A stretch of 64,000 nt of DNA from Rana temporaria (lineage: Eukaryota; Chordata; Amphibia; Anura; Ranidae). The notes beneath the pieces are model-generated. The model had not been told where the DNA came from and did no database searches. It saw only the letters and a list, made by a program, of their open reading frames with translations. Of this stretch, positions 1-10,621 are shown piece by piece. Location: assembly GCF_905171775.1 (NCBI RefSeq), contig NC_053492.1, positions 323,211,645-323,275,644 of the forward strand. The letters run 5' to 3'. The position numbers were made by a program, and so were the translations under genes. Numbering within the stretch: position 1 is the stretch's first letter; the number at the start of each line of letters is the position of its first letter.

Positions 1-227
1 AGCACTTTTCCTTGTGGATTGAGTTCATCACCTGGGAGAATTTATTTACTTGCCTTTGTGGCGGGACTTATTATTCATTTGAACTTTATGTCACTTTTTG
101 TTTATATATCACTTATTTAGCGCAATCTCTTCCCTTTTTTGCATATTTGTTTGTGTGGTATAACACTTTTTGATCGCTGCTTTTCCTTTTTCACTCTAAC
201 AAGCGCAATATTTTTTTTCTTACTTAT
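1..227. other. Unassigned AT-rich sequence
   Basis: No supported gene. The stretch is T-rich and ends abruptly where a truncated MITE begins at about 228. It could be the tail of a dispersed repeat that begins outside the window. I see no open frame, terminal repeat or target duplication that would identify it. Confidence 0.4.
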
Positions 228-572
228 ACTTAACATTGGCTGCGCCTGATCAAAGAAGAGGTAAGTATACGACGGGTACGCCGCTACGGAAACGTCGTAA
301 GAAGACTGCGTCGGGTCCGTGTACGTTTGTGAATTTTGCGTATCTCGCTGATTTACATATTATTTATCGTAAATCAGCGGGAACGCCCCCGCCGCCATTT
401 TTAAATGGAAAAAAAGATCCGACAGTGTAACACAGTGTAACACTGTCAGATCTTAGTCCTATCTATGCGTATCTGATTCTATGAATCAGGCGCATAGATA
501 GGACCAGTGTAAGTCAGAGATACGATGGTGTATCTGTAGATACACCATCGTATCTCTTTGTGAATCTGGCCC
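228..572 (+). mobile_element. MITE A1, 5'-truncated Harbinger-type MITE
   Basis: The segment matches the right half of MITE A3 (30930-31650). It ends in the terminal inverted repeat GTGAATCTGGCCC and is followed by TTG, the flank also used by other copies. Several short palindromes (for example around 466-505 and 513-560) form the foldback structure. The left half is missing; the break at about 228 adjoins unassigned DNA. It has no coding capacity and would have relied on a transposase supplied in trans. Confidence 0.75.
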
Positions 573-588
573 TTGCAGTATACACCAA
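573..588 (+). repeat. Partial 46-bp minisatellite monomer (M0)
   Basis: These 16 bases match the tail of the 46-bp monomer found whole at 37711-37756 and elsewhere. They lie exactly between the right end of MITE A1 (flank TTG) and the left end of Harbinger-1 (flank CAA), so both insertions used trinucleotides inside this repeat. Confidence 0.6.
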
Positions 589-1021
589 GGGCCATATTCT
601 CAAAGAAGTTACGCCGGCGTATATGGAGATGCACGGCGTAAGTGTAAAGATGCGCCGTCCTATCTATGCGCCGTAGTCACAGAACCAGATCCGCCAGAAA
701 CAAGTCTTCTCCCGTCCGTCTTAACTTGTTTAAGTTTACGCAGCGTAGGCGTATATTTCCGCTGATGGCATCCTACACTGCCATAGAATTAGTATTCAAA
801 TATGCAAATGATGCATATGCGCTGATTCCCGAAACTACGCGCGATCGGCGTAGGCTACGCGCTGTGCGCGTAAGACGAATGGCCGGCTGAAATTTACCCC
901 TCATAAGGCACGGGTAACTTTGCTCCAGACCTGAGTAAGTCAGCTTGAAAGCAAATACAGCAGCACCATCCCGGACGAGCTGAGCAACCACACTTATAGG
1001 ACAACACATTCGTATGCCAAC

Positions 1022-2179
1022 ATGCCAGGGGCAGGCGTGGTCTTAGCACTACTAGTGTGTGTAGAGGCCGAGGCGCGTAGAAGGAGGAGGGCACGTAGGA
1101 GGGCACGTGAGAGGATATACCCACCGCGCATTAGCCTCTTTGGCATGGGTGATTTGGAGGTGTATCGCCGTTTCAGATTCAGCCCTGATGCCATCCTGGA
1201 AATTACCAGAACCCTGCATGATGACATCACCAGCCCAACACAATGCTCACATGCAGTGCAGCCACTGGTGAAGGTCCTGGCAACACTGCATTTCCTGGCC
1301 ACTGGTTCTTTTCAAAGAACAAGTGGAGACGTGGCTGTGATATCACAAACCAGCATGAGCAGATGTGTGCACCAGACGCATGTCCCACCAAATCATCAAA
1401 CCCACCCAGGAGGACCTGCGGCTGAAGGCAATGCATGAGTTCTGCCTAATTGACGGATTCCCACGCACTGTGGGGGCCATTGCTTGCACACATGTGGCAC
1501 TACAACCCCCCATGAGACAGAGCACATATACCGCAATAGGAAGCATTGGCACTCAATCAATGCACAGGTGATAGTGGATGCCCATGGCCTCATATGGCAC
1601 GTCCGTGCCAAACACCCAGGATCCAGCCATGACAGCTTCATATTCCGTCAAAGCGACATCCCAAGACAATTTGAACAGAACATGTATGGGGACAGCTGGC
1701 GGGTTGGTGAGTGACATGGGTGTCAGGTATGACTGTCCCCCCCATGATGCAGACATCACGAGGGGCACATGCACGACTAACATCCTCCTGTCTTTTCCCT
1801 TTCAGGTGACTCTGCATATGCACTTGGACCCCATCTTATGACTCCATTCTGGAACCCCCAAACCCCAGGAGAGAGAAGATACAATGAAGCCCACGCACGT
1901 ACCCGTGGAGTGGTGGAACACACCTTTGGCCTCCTGAAGTCCCGTTTCCAATGCCTGGATAAGACTGGGGGTACCCTGTTGTATTCCCAAAACTTTGTGT
2001 GCCAGATCATCGCTGCATGTTGCGTGCTGCACAACTTCGCAGTGAGAAAGGGCCTGGAGATTGACATACGTGATGACCTGACCCCCGAACCAGACAATCC
2101 CCCCCTAACCGAGGGTACCCCATCTGCTGATGGTACAGCAGTCAGGAGATGTCTCGTGGAACGAATCTTTGAACGTTAA
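1022..2179 (+). pseudogene. Harbinger-1 DDE transposase (HARBI1-like), broken
   Basis: Homologous along its length to the intact 357-residue transposase of Harbinger-3. The start (MPGAG) is followed by an arginine-rich stretch and an HTH-like region. The family intron survives at about 1711-1805 (GTGAGTGA...TTTCAG), and the second exon (1806-2179) is open. Lesions seen directly: a 20-bp deletion relative to Harbinger-2 just after 1376 that shifts the frame, a further frameshift near 1510, and replacement of the first catalytic aspartate by alanine (GAIACTH where other copies have GAIDCTH). The glutamate in the VVEHTFG motif is present. No active enzyme can be made from this copy. Confidence 0.9.
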
Positions 2180-2264
2180 ACACACACATTAAACATGGCA
2201 CAATGAGAATGCACGCATGCACACCACTGTGGTCCCTAGCACAGACACCCCACATCCACATCAC

Positions 2265-2332
2265 ATTGGATTAGACCGAAGTACACCGCATGGTACTAAG
2301 GAGCAGCAACGCCGCGTCAAGGCCCCAATGAT
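2265..2332 (-). other. Conserved intergenic block of Harbinger-1
   Basis: A 68-bp noncoding block between the two convergent genes. Read in the Myb-gene direction it begins ATTGG, contains a GCGGCGTTGCTGCTCC-like core and an inner inverted repeat, and ends TCTAATCCAAT. The same block, 67-71 bp long and in the same position and orientation, is found in Harbinger-2 to -6. Function is unknown; see findings. Confidence 0.7.
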
Positions 2333-2490
2333 GTTGCTGTCCATTCATACGGACCTGGGGAGAACTTATCTCCAGCGCCCGAGGGTGACACCCCTTACTG
2401 GCAGGAGTGTCACCCCCCCCCCCACATTCACACTCCATTCACACTGTACTCTGCACGACTGCCTGTGTGCAGCACCCAAAAATAAAAAAA

Positions 2491-2536
2491 GCTCTTAATC
2501 AGAGTAAATAATATAAAAAAAGCTCTTAATCAGAGC
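2491..2536 (-). other. Tandem short hairpins after the Myb stop (Harbinger-1)
   Basis: Two near-identical 15-bp hairpins. In the Myb direction the first is GCTCTGATTAAGAGC (5-bp arms); the second has a weaker first pair. Each is followed by a T-run. They lie just beyond the Myb gene end, near AATAAA-like motifs. The other elements have paired or single hairpins of different sequence in the same place. Confidence 0.55.
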
Positions 2537-2576
2537 AAACATAATTATAAAAATAAATCACTTGCCCCGGCGCGGG

Positions 2577-3983
2577 CTACGCCTGGTGCCCAGGTTCCTG
2601 GCCCTCACTTGCCTGGGGGAGCCTTAGTTGGGGGGGTGGGCCATCAGGTGGAGGAGCATCTCCAGGTGGAGGAACATCCCCAGGTGGAGGAACATCCCCA
2701 GGTGGAAGAGCATAACCAGGTGGAGGAGCATAACCAGGTCCCTCCCTGGCTGCCTGTCTGCCCTCTAAAGCCACCGCTATGCGGGTGAGCACTGTCTGGG
2801 CCTCCTGGGAAGCTGTCTGGGCCTGAACAGCCACTCACAGGCACCTAACCTCCCCCACAAGTTCAGCTGTGGTATTCTGAAGCTCCCCCATGCTGGTGAC
2901 TGTGGCTGCGCTGTTTCCAGCCACATCTTGGAGAGCATCCGGTACTACTCCCGAGGAGGACAGACTGTTGTTCAGGCGCCTCAACTCCTCCACAATGTCC
3001 CCCATATGGCGGCTTTGCTGGTCCTGCTGCCTGGCCAGCTTTTCGTGCAGCACTCCTGCCACACCCCTTGTTTTGGGGGTCGCCTTCCTGGGGACAGGAG
3101 TGGCTGGGGCCCTTGAATAGGGGGAGGACCATGAGGGGCTGGAGATGAGGGGGATGGGACGGGAGGGACTGGAGAGGGTGTTGGAGGACCCTGAGGGGCT
3201 GGAGATGCGGTGGCTTTGGGATCGTCCTGCCACCACATGCGACTCATCTAAAAATAGGAAGACCTCCTGCTTGCTGTGGACCACCTCTTCATGGACCACC
3301 ACCTCCTCATGGCCGATCTCCTCCTCAACCACCTCCTGCGCGGAGGACTTCCCACTCCCCTCCACCAAGGCTTGTTGGCTTCCCAGGGGGTCAGCCACAG
3401 AAGCAGGCTGCTCGGGGGATGATGGCGTGGGACGGCCACTGGCAGCATTAGACGGCCCAGCTCCCTCCTGCACACCTGTGGATGACACAAAACATTCACA
3501 TGTTGGTGGACCCACACACTTGTCACATGACCCCCCCCAACATGCTACACACCAGATAGAAGATAAAACACACTTACCTGTCCTCATGGGCGGCTCACTT
3601 GAGTCATGGCCCTCCAGGCCCTCCACCTGCTCCCTCCGAAGGCAGCGGGCAATGACTTCCTCCTCCTCTGTGAGCCTGATAGTACAGAGTGGCCCACCTC
3701 CAGTGCCCCTGGCATGCTTGGAAATGATGGCCATCTTATTCCTGACCACACCACGCAGGTCATTCATTTTCTTCAGAATGTCCTGGGGGGTCCGGACCTC
3801 ATGGCCTAAGGCATTGACCTGGGCAGCCACTTTTTTAAGGATCTCCTCCTTTTTGATTTTGCTTGTGCTGGCACTATCTGCACCATGGAGTCTAGAATCA
3901 AATCTCTCCATGGCTGAGACTATAATGGCCCTCTCAGCATGGGTGTAGTTTTTCTTCCTTTTTTCCTTTCTGGATCCAGGCAT
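2577..3983 (-). pseudogene. Harbinger-1 Myb/SANT-like protein, nonsense mutation
   Basis: This is the second gene of the Harbinger plan, whose product in this superfamily helps the transposase bind DNA and enter the nucleus (family knowledge). Exon 1 (3983-3578) encodes a Myb/SANT-like N-terminus with an ARGTGGGP motif and ends in RTG. A 102-bp phase-1 intron (3577-3476, GTAAGTG...CCACAG) follows. Exon 2 (from 3475) encodes a low-complexity Ser/Pro/Glu region and a helical C-terminus. An in-frame TGA at 2837-2835 interrupts the reading frame; the same frame then runs on to 2577 with the ALEGRQA and proline-rich tail found in the intact paralogues. Because those paralogues read through this point, I treat the TGA as inactivating. 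Confidence 0.85.
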
Positions 3984-5048
3984 TGCAAAGTGAGAGCTCC
4001 AACCACCAACAGAAATCCAATGGAGTCACTTTGCATTAGTTGGGCGGATGTGCTGAGGCTTTAATGCACTGGGCTGGCCCAACTCAGCGGGGATTTACGC
4101 CTATTGTTGGTTTGCGCATGCGCAGAGTGCAGGGCACGTCCGGCGCATGCTTCGTTCGGTCTGGACATCATTTGCATGGGGTCACGGTTCATTAGAATGC
4201 TTCACGCCCACATCCCTCCTACCGTCACTTGCGCCTGCTTACGCCGACACATTTAAGTTACGCGAGCGCAGCGTATGACGCATGTGGTCCGGGAATATGG
4301 TCCGGCTCTCTCCAAGTTAAGCCGGCGGTGCGCATCTGAGATGCGCTACGCCTGACTAAATATGTGCCAATCTACGAGAATATGGCCCCTTGTCCACAGA
4401 ACAAGAAGAGCCTGAAAATAGTCTTTTTCCGACCGACGTAACTTTGCTAAGCCGGGTGCATATTTAGGCACGATGCATCTTCCGCTAGCATTGATTTCCT
4501 ATTTAAATATGCAAATTAGGGAGATAGGCCGATTCACGAATGAAAGTGCACCAGATTTAGGCTAAGCCCGGTGCAATCAAGTGTTACATCAGGCCTAAAG
4601 TTATTCCACCAAAAAGGTGGAATAACTTTGCACCAGGACACAGGTCAGCTGGAGAGCAGCTCCAGCAGCAGCGTTACGGACAAGCTGAGCAAGCTGAGCA
4701 CCCACACTTGCAGGACAACACATCTGTGTGCCAACATGCCAGGGGCAGGCGTGCTCCTAGCACTACTAATGGGTCCACGGACTCGTAGGAGGGCACGGGA
4801 GAGGATATACAGCACACGCATGAACATCTTTGCCATGGGGGAAGCAGAGGTGTATCGCATCTACAGATTCAGCCGTGAAGCCATCCTGGATTTAACCAGA
4901 ATCCTGCAGGATGACCTCACCAGCCCAATACAACGCTCACAAGCAGTGCAGCCACTGATCAAGGTATTAGCAACACTGCATTTCCTGGCCAGTGGATCTT
5001 TTCAGCGAACAAGTGGAAATTTGTCTGGGATGTCACAAACCAGCATGA

Positions 5049-5524
5049 CTATGGTATAAATACATTAACCCCTTATCTGCTAAGACCCACATTTTTACTC
5101 AACCTTTACCTTAATAAATAACTGACACCACTACTGTAATCTTTGGAGTAAAAACTGGCCGTAGCAGCCTCCATTTTTTTTAAATAACCTTTTAAATATT
5201 AAATAACATTTCCACACATAACCTTTATTAGACCTGAGATACAATATTTTTAACCCTGCTGGTGCTGGACTTTGCAGGCACATTAACACACTTGTAACCA
5301 TTCTAAAACGTTTTATGAGCACTGCTGTACCTAACTCTGGTCTTAGGCCTCAAGCCGAAAAACTGACTCAAAGACGACCAACTGACCGCAGTGCCCCCAT
5401 TAACCACTTGTCAGCTACACCTTGGTAGACTGGACTAACAGCCCCTTCAGAACCCATACCACCTCTGGGTAATGGCATCCACTTCAGGGTAATTTCTTCT
5501 CCTGCAAAGTCCAAAACACCCGCC
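5049..5524 (-). repeat. Ngaro split direct repeat B2
   Basis: 476 bp, nearly identical to B1 (5849-6334). B1 is 10 bp longer because a local 10-bp unit (AAATAACATT) is doubled near 6001-6020. The outer edge at 5049 begins CTATGG and abuts the Harbinger-2 transposase. Confidence 0.9.
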
Positions 5525-5670
5525 GCCGCCACGACATCATGAGTTCGTACCTGTGTGGAAAAACAAAAACCAGGAAAGCACCCAAACCGCCAACACCCTA
5601 TCACATACCCTTACATCCCAATATACCAATAGCCCCCTTTAAAATACCCAACGAAGGGAGGGTGGGTGGG

Positions 5671-5848
5671 AAAATTCTCCCCTCGTGTGTTACCCGGGAA
5701 GCGTGGGAGGGGAAATATATAACCTCCCTCCCACTGCTCTCCTTCCTTACTGAGCCCTCCCCCCGGCCAGAGCAGGGCTTTTCTTTAACCCTGTCATGGC
5801 CGGCCCTCCGCCTATGTCCTGCTGCTCTTTGCTCCGGGCCTCTCTTGA
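5671..5848 (-). repeat. Ngaro split direct repeat A2
   Basis: 178 bp, matching A1 at 11773-11950 with few differences. It directly abuts B1: the 5848/5849 boundary joins the element's two outer ends, the arrangement expected of a circular intermediate junction. Confidence 0.9.
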
Positions 5849-6334
5849 CTATGGTATAAATACATTAACCCCTTATCTGCTAAGACCCACATTTTTACTC
5901 AACCTTTACCTTAATAAATCACTGACACCACTACTGTAATCTTTGGAGTAAAAACTGGCCGTAGCAGCCTCCATTTATTTTAAATAACCTTTTAAATATT
6001 AAATAACATTAAATAACATTTCCACACATAACCTTTATTAGACCTGAGATACAATATTTTTAACCCTGCTGGTGCTGGACTTTGCAGGCACATTAACACA
6101 CTTGTAACCATTCTAAAATGTTTTATGAGCACTGCTGTACCTAACTCTGGTCTTAGGCCTCAAGCCGAAAAACGGACTCAAAGACGACCAACTGACCGCA
6201 GTGCCCCCATTAACCACTTGTCAGCTACACCTTGGTAGACTGGACTAACAGCCCCTTCAGAACCCATACCACCTCTGGGTAATGGCATCCACTTCAGGGT
6301 AATTTCTTCTCCTGCAAAGTCCAAAACACCCGCC
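5849..6334 (-). repeat. Ngaro split direct repeat B1
   Basis: 486-bp internal copy of B2. It begins right after the end of the extended SGNH reading frame and runs to the A2 boundary. Confidence 0.9.
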
Positions 6335-6356
6335 ACCAGCACCCAAAGGTAACTCC

Positions 6357-7118
6357 TTACCTTTGGGCGCACCTCCACACCCTCAATGCTCGCTGTATCC
6401 CGTCCTGTAGGCCCAACACCCACATGTCAATCCCCACGTCGGTCAAATGAACTCCATCTCTCAGCTGATACCTCCACGTATCCACCTCCAACTCAGGGTG
6501 TCTAACCACCAACCCGCCGTTCCGAATCACAAATTAAGCCACGTCCCGATTAATCTTTCTCCTGGCCCTGTTCACACCTTCCCATGATCTAGCCATCCGC
6601 CATGAAGACCTTCCCACAATATCAGACCATATCACTACCGTTTCCGGGTAGGACATGCGAATCCTCAAGAAATCAAACTTGATGTCTCGTGCGACATCCA
6701 ACATAGAACGCACCCCCAAGTCGTTGCCCCCCGCATGGATCAACAAAACATCCGGCGGTCGATCCAAGCGTGCAAACTTGTGCACTTCCGGCACCACCCT
6801 GCTCCACAACATCCCCGGGAATCCCAACCACCGCACCATCGCTTCCTGTCTTGGGACCCCCAGTTGGCGACCGTTCGGCCGCATATCCGCTCTCGCAGCC
6901 CCCCTACGCACGAAGGAGTGGCCCATTATCCATACCAGTCCCTGTCCCGCACCTGAAAGACAGCAAGTAAGAAATCCATCACCACAAGCCCATCGGGAGA
7001 CGCTCCCATCCCCGACTACCAACATGTTCCCTTTACCAAAAAACCCTGATCCACTCCCCATCCCCCTTGGATGTGGCCTAACCTTAACTTTCCCTGGACC
7101 TCTATTTTGTTGCACCAC
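6357..7118 (-). pseudogene. Ngaro SGNH hydrolase-like gene with an in-frame TAA
   Basis: The fourth gene of the element, overlapping the end of the recombinase gene. The first ATG is at 7061; a GTG at 7118 is also in frame. SGNH blocks seen: the nucleophile motif IMGHSFVRR, the HAGGNDLG motif, and DGVHLTDVG, which would supply the C-terminal Asp and His. The last motif lies beyond a single in-frame TAA at 6536-6534; after it the same frame stays open for 58 codons to 6357. SGNH hydrolases act on ester bonds. Related genes are known in vertebrate Ngaro elements, but their role in transposition is not established. The TAA removes the last catalytic block, so I call this copy inactivated. Confidence 0.8.
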
Positions 7119-8106
7119 CGCTCACCCCTAATTCTACCATGAGCTGAGGTCTGACATATAACCGAAACCTCCTCGACTCCCATCTCCCAATCCTTTTCAC
7201 CAATTCATCGTCCAAGCCACAACGTACTGCTTCTGTCGCGGCCCCAATCCGAAAGGAATGCGCCGAGAACTCCTGAGCCGCCAGGCCCAATGCCCCCAGA
7301 CACCGTCTGAACACTGTCACGAACTGATACCGCGACAACGCTGTCCCATCCTCGTGCACCAAGAATGATCCACTTAACACTGGCCGTACATCCAAAAATT
7401 CCCGCACTACCCTAACCGGGCATAATTCCGACCCTTCAATAGGGAAGACTCGCACCACTTTACCCTTCCCTTTCTGGTCCGTCTTGGACCGGCGTAGCAA
7501 CAATGCGACCCCGTCTTGCTTCCACACCACATCCTCAGCTAACATGCCACCCTGCACCGTCTTCGAGGGGCTAACCAACTCCCCCACTCGAAAAGCTCCA
7601 AAGAATGCCAACGCGAACGCCGCGCGAAACAATAACACTTCAAACCGGGACGAACACAATGTCCCCAATTTTCCCATAATACCCCTCAATATTTCAAACG
7701 ACACAGGGCGCCGGGAATCCGCCTGACGCCCCTGCTTCCTGTAACCCTTGAGAGCCTGCCGGACACAAAATTCCTTAGTAAAGTCCGGGCGCCCTTGCCA
7801 CTTAAACAGAAAAGCCAAACCAGCCAACTTTTTGTCCAACATGGACGGAGAGACCCCGGCCTCCATGTTCCTGACCAAGAAATACAACACCAATCCCTTG
7901 ACCTCGGGACCGGCCGGGTCCACCTCGGACTCCCCAACCAAAGCCTGCCATTCCGCCCACACCTTCTCATACGCCCTCCAGGTGTTCACACTTACCGACC
8001 TTCTGATCCAATCGGAGACAATTCCAACGGAATCCTCCAAAGCCACTCCGGACAGGGGACACCTTGCTCCTCTGCCTCCGGCGCCAGCTCCCGGAACCTG
8101 TCCCAC
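7102..8106 (-). CDS. Ngaro tyrosine recombinase, intact
   Basis: Open frame of 334 residues with the complete tyrosine-recombinase catalytic set: Arg173 in GAFRVGEL, His283 and Arg286 in SAHSFRIGAA, and Tyr317 in FRLYVRP. A Lys in RRSKTDQKG fits the beta-hairpin lysine. The N-terminal 130 residues form the helical core-binding part (NTWRAYEKVW). The enzyme would integrate the circular cDNA by strand exchange rather than by DDE chemistry. The start overlaps the RNase H end by about 115 bp and the stop overlaps the hydrolase start, a compact layout typical of the group. It is the only Ngaro gene here without an obvious lesion. Confidence 0.93.
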   Translation of the reverse strand: MGQVPGAGAGGRGARCPLSGVALEDSVGIVSDWIRRSVSVNTWRAYEKVWAEWQALVGESEVDPAGPEVKGLVLYFLVRNMEAGVSPSMLDKKLAGLAFLFKWQGRPDFTKEFCVRQALKGYRKQGRQADSRRPVSFEILRGIMGKLGTLCSSRFEVLLFRAAFALAFFGAFRVGELVSPSKTVQGGMLAEDVVWKQDGVALLLRRSKTDQKGKGKVVRVFPIEGSELCPVRVVREFLDVRPVLSGSFLVHEDGTALSRYQFVTVFRRCLGALGLAAQEFSAHSFRIGAATEAVRCGLDDELVKRIGRWESRRFRLYVRPQLMVELGVSGGATK

Positions 8107-9660
8107 TGAAAGCGAGACAGAGCGTCAGCCACTACATTCTCCACCCCCGGTAAATGCACCGCATATACAAATATGTTCAACTGCAAACAGCGCAGCACCA
8201 GGTGCCGTAGCAGCCGAATAACTGGAGGAGAAGACGCCGTAACTCTGTTGATCACCTGGACCACCCCCATATTGTCACCATGGAACCGCACCTTCCGATC
8301 CCGGAAGGCCGCCCCCCACAGTTCTACTGCCAGCACCACCGGAAACAATTCCAACAGCACCAAGTTCTTTGTGAACCCCGCCTCCAACCAGGCCTGTGGC
8401 CAAGAGCCCGCACTCCATTGCCCTTGAAAATATGCCCCAAAACCTGCGCCACCGGCCGCATCTGTGAACAACTCCATGTCAAAGTTGCTAACCGGGCCAG
8501 ACATCCACAAGGCCCTGCCGTTGAAGGAGTCCAAAAAGGAGTGCCATACCAACAAATCCTCCCTATGTTCCTTCCCCAGTCGCACATAGTGCCTGGGAGA
8601 CCTGACGCCCGCTGTGGCCGCCGAAAGGCGCCTGCAAAAGACCCTCCCATGGGGAGAATGCGGCAAGCAAAATTTAGCTTCCCCAGGAGCGACTGAAGCG
8701 CTCGGAGTTGCACCTTCCGCAAGCCCACCATCTCCTGAATCTCGGCCTTGAGGCCCACCAACTTGTCCAGCGGTAACCTACATTCCATCCTTTCCGAGTC
8801 AATCACGATGCCCAAGAATTGGATGACCGATCTCGGTCCTTCCGTTTTCTCGGGTGCCAGCGACACCCCAAATCGCTCCGCCACGTGCTCCAACATGGCC
8901 AACAACACTGCGCAAATCCGCGACCCCGCCGGCCCAACACAGAGAAAGTCATCCAGGTAGTGGATCACGGAGCTTACGCCGGACACATCCCGAACCACCC
9001 ACTCCAGGAACGAACTAAACCGTTCAAACAGCGCGCAGGAAATGGAACAGCCCATCGGCAGACACTTGTCTACGTAGAACTCCCCACCCCAATGGCAGCC
9101 CAAGAGCCTGAAACTATCTGGGTGGACCGGCAGGAGCCGAAACGCCGCCTCAATGTCCGACTTGGCCATCAAGGCCCCCCGGCCATACCGCCTGACCCAG
9201 CCCACCGCAGCATCAAAAGAGGTGTAACTCACCGTACACTCCTCCATGCTGATGGCGTCGTTCACAGACTCCCCTTTGGAAATGACAAATGATGAATAAG
9301 CCAAAATTTGTTCGGCTCCTTCTTCGGCACCACCCCCAACGGGGAAACCACCAAGTCGTCCAAGGGAGGCGAGACAAATGGGCCCCCCATACGGCCCAAC
9401 GCCACTTCCTTCCGCAGTTTCTCTGAAACCACATCCGGGTGTTGTAACGCGGAACGCAAATTCTTAGCCACCGGGGGGACCACGGCCAAAGAGCACGGAA
9501 TGTTAAAACCCACCGAGAATCCCCTTTCCAACGACAGGGCGGCCGCCCTGTCAGGATATCTACCGAGAAACGGTCGCATCCTTTCCACCATCACCGGAGT
9601 CCTCCCTCTTACTTGAAGAATCTCCGGGACGTCCCTTGCCTTGCTTAAAACACTGGGAAG
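7992..9660 (-). pseudogene. Ngaro reverse transcriptase-RNase H, two frameshifts
   Basis: The N-terminal part (VRGRTPVMVERM to LIHHLSFPKG) is in one frame. The RT core (SDIEAAFRLLPVHP, LPMGCSISC, HYLDDFL active site, PEKTEGP) is in a second. The RNase H part (FTDAAGGAGFG, LELFPVVLAVELWG, FHGDNMGVVQ, ADALSRF) returns to a third. Frame changes occur near 9270, in a G-run, and near 8645, in a GGGAGGG context; each looks like a single-base change. The product would copy the RNA and degrade the template. The 5' limit is uncertain because it overlaps gag; about 9660 is where sequence similar to known pol begins. Confidence 0.85.
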
Positions 9661-10621
9661 AGGGGTGATTGCCACCACAGCCGGAGCACTCGTGCTTGAA
9701 CCGGCAAGACCCTCCGAACCTGCAGTTTCCCTCGTTAAACTGCCAGCAGACCCCTTTCTTCTTTCCGGCCGACTGTCCTGGGGAAGAGGTTCCACCGCCC
9801 CCCCCCCCCTGAAAAAACGGCGTGGACATCCGTGGGGCCGACATAAGCCGCATCCAAAGGCCAATGTCCTTAGTGTCCCACCTAATATCCGGCCTGATAG
9901 CCCAGCGTTGCCGGAACTGCTCATCATACCGGAGCCACCCTGTGCCCCCGTAACACCGGTAGGCCTCGCTGATCGCCTCTTGGTAACTGAAAAGCGCCGA
10001 ACAATGTTCGGGGTTTTTCTCACCGATCACGCTCGCCATGATCGAGTAGGCCTGCGACCAATTCGCAAAAGTCCTAGGTATAAGCCTATACCTCCTCTTC
10101 TCCTCGTCCTCTTTCTTGGACTCTTCCGGCTTAACCCTATCCAGGTTAAACTTTTTCAGCGGAAGCAACGCGAATATCTCTACATATTCACTCTTCCAAA
10201 TATTTTCCCGCACCTCCGGCTTCAAATGCGAACCCAGCGGTGCCTCCCAACACGTGTAAACCTCCCCTTTAGCCGCGTCCGCCAACCGGACCAACTCTCT
10301 CTTCTTCGCGGAGTCGACCCCCGCATCCCTCTTTTCCGTAGGAGGCACCACGGCACCTGCCGCCACTGCCCCTACCTCTTGTCCCTTGTCCACGGGCACC
10401 ACAGCCCCCGGCACGGCGACCGCTACTGCAGGCGCCGTAACCCCGGATCCACCCGCCGTTCCCCATGCCGCCGCTGGGCTGACGGCGGGGCTGACCCCAC
10501 CCTTCAGCTGGCTAACCAACGTCTCCAGACCCGCCAGGAACCGGTGCAAACCCGCATCCTCTCTCGACTGTTCCCCCAGCGCACCAGAATCACCACTACT
10601 CACCCCTGCGGGCACCCCCAC
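9560..10621 (-). CDS. Ngaro gag, C-terminal part with zinc knuckles
   Basis: 353-codon frame with a GTG at its 5' edge, so the true start is probably upstream. An Ala/Val/Pro-rich linker is followed by a conserved globular region (about 110-260, with IWKSEYVEIFALLPLKKF and FANWSQAYSIMASVIG), a glycine run and a C-terminal zinc-binding region. That region holds Cys292, Cys300, Cys306 and His310 (CCCH type), then Cys312, Cys315, His319 and Cys324. It would package the element RNA. The N-terminal gag part lies in another frame (11583-10600). The switch is near a G-run at about 10633, so this copy of gag is probably frame-broken, or the two frames were joined in a way I cannot see. Confidence 0.75.
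   Translation of the reverse strand: MGVPAGVSSGDSGALGEQSREDAGLHRFLAGLETLVSQLKGGVSPAVSPAAAWGTAGGSGVTAPAVAVAVPGAVVPVDKGQEVGAVAAGAVVPPTEKRDAGVDSAKKRELVRLADAAKGEVYTCWEAPLGSHLKPEVRENIWKSEYVEIFALLPLKKFNLDRVKPEESKKEDEEKRRYRLIPRTFANWSQAYSIMASVIGEKNPEHCSALFSYQEAISEAYRCYGGTGWLRYDEQFRQRWAIRPDIRWDTKDIGLWMRLMSAPRMSTPFFQGGGGGGTSSPGQSAGKKKGVCWQFNEGNCRFGGSCRFKHECSGCGGNHPSSQCFKQGKGRPGDSSSKREDSGDGGKDATVSR

Larger units (their letters stand above)
589..4388 (+). mobile_element. Harbinger-1, degenerate two-gene PIF/Harbinger transposon
   Basis: Terminal inverted repeats GGGCCATATTCTC (589) and GAGAATATGGCCC (to 4388) bound a 3.8-kb element holding a transposase pseudogene (+) and a Myb/SANT-like pseudogene (-) in convergent orientation, the plan of the other elements here. 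The left flank is CAA but the right flank is CTT, so no clean 3-bp target duplication remains. Subterminal DNA is rich in short palindromes. Right of 4388, sequence resembling an internal part of a related element begins directly, so the right neighbour (Harbinger-2) has lost its own left terminus. Confidence 0.85.

Noticed and set aside
2491..2536. Hairpin plus T-run read as bacterial-type terminators
   Set aside because: The setting is a spliced eukaryotic transposon; the resemblance is noted only as structure, not function.
3145..3948. 267-codon plus-strand frame
   Set aside because: Antisense shadow of the Harbinger-1 Myb gene; it lacks domains and crosses the intron of the real gene.
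6534..7118. Host esterase gene
   Set aside because: It overlaps the recombinase frame and lies inside the Ngaro repeats, so it belongs to the element.
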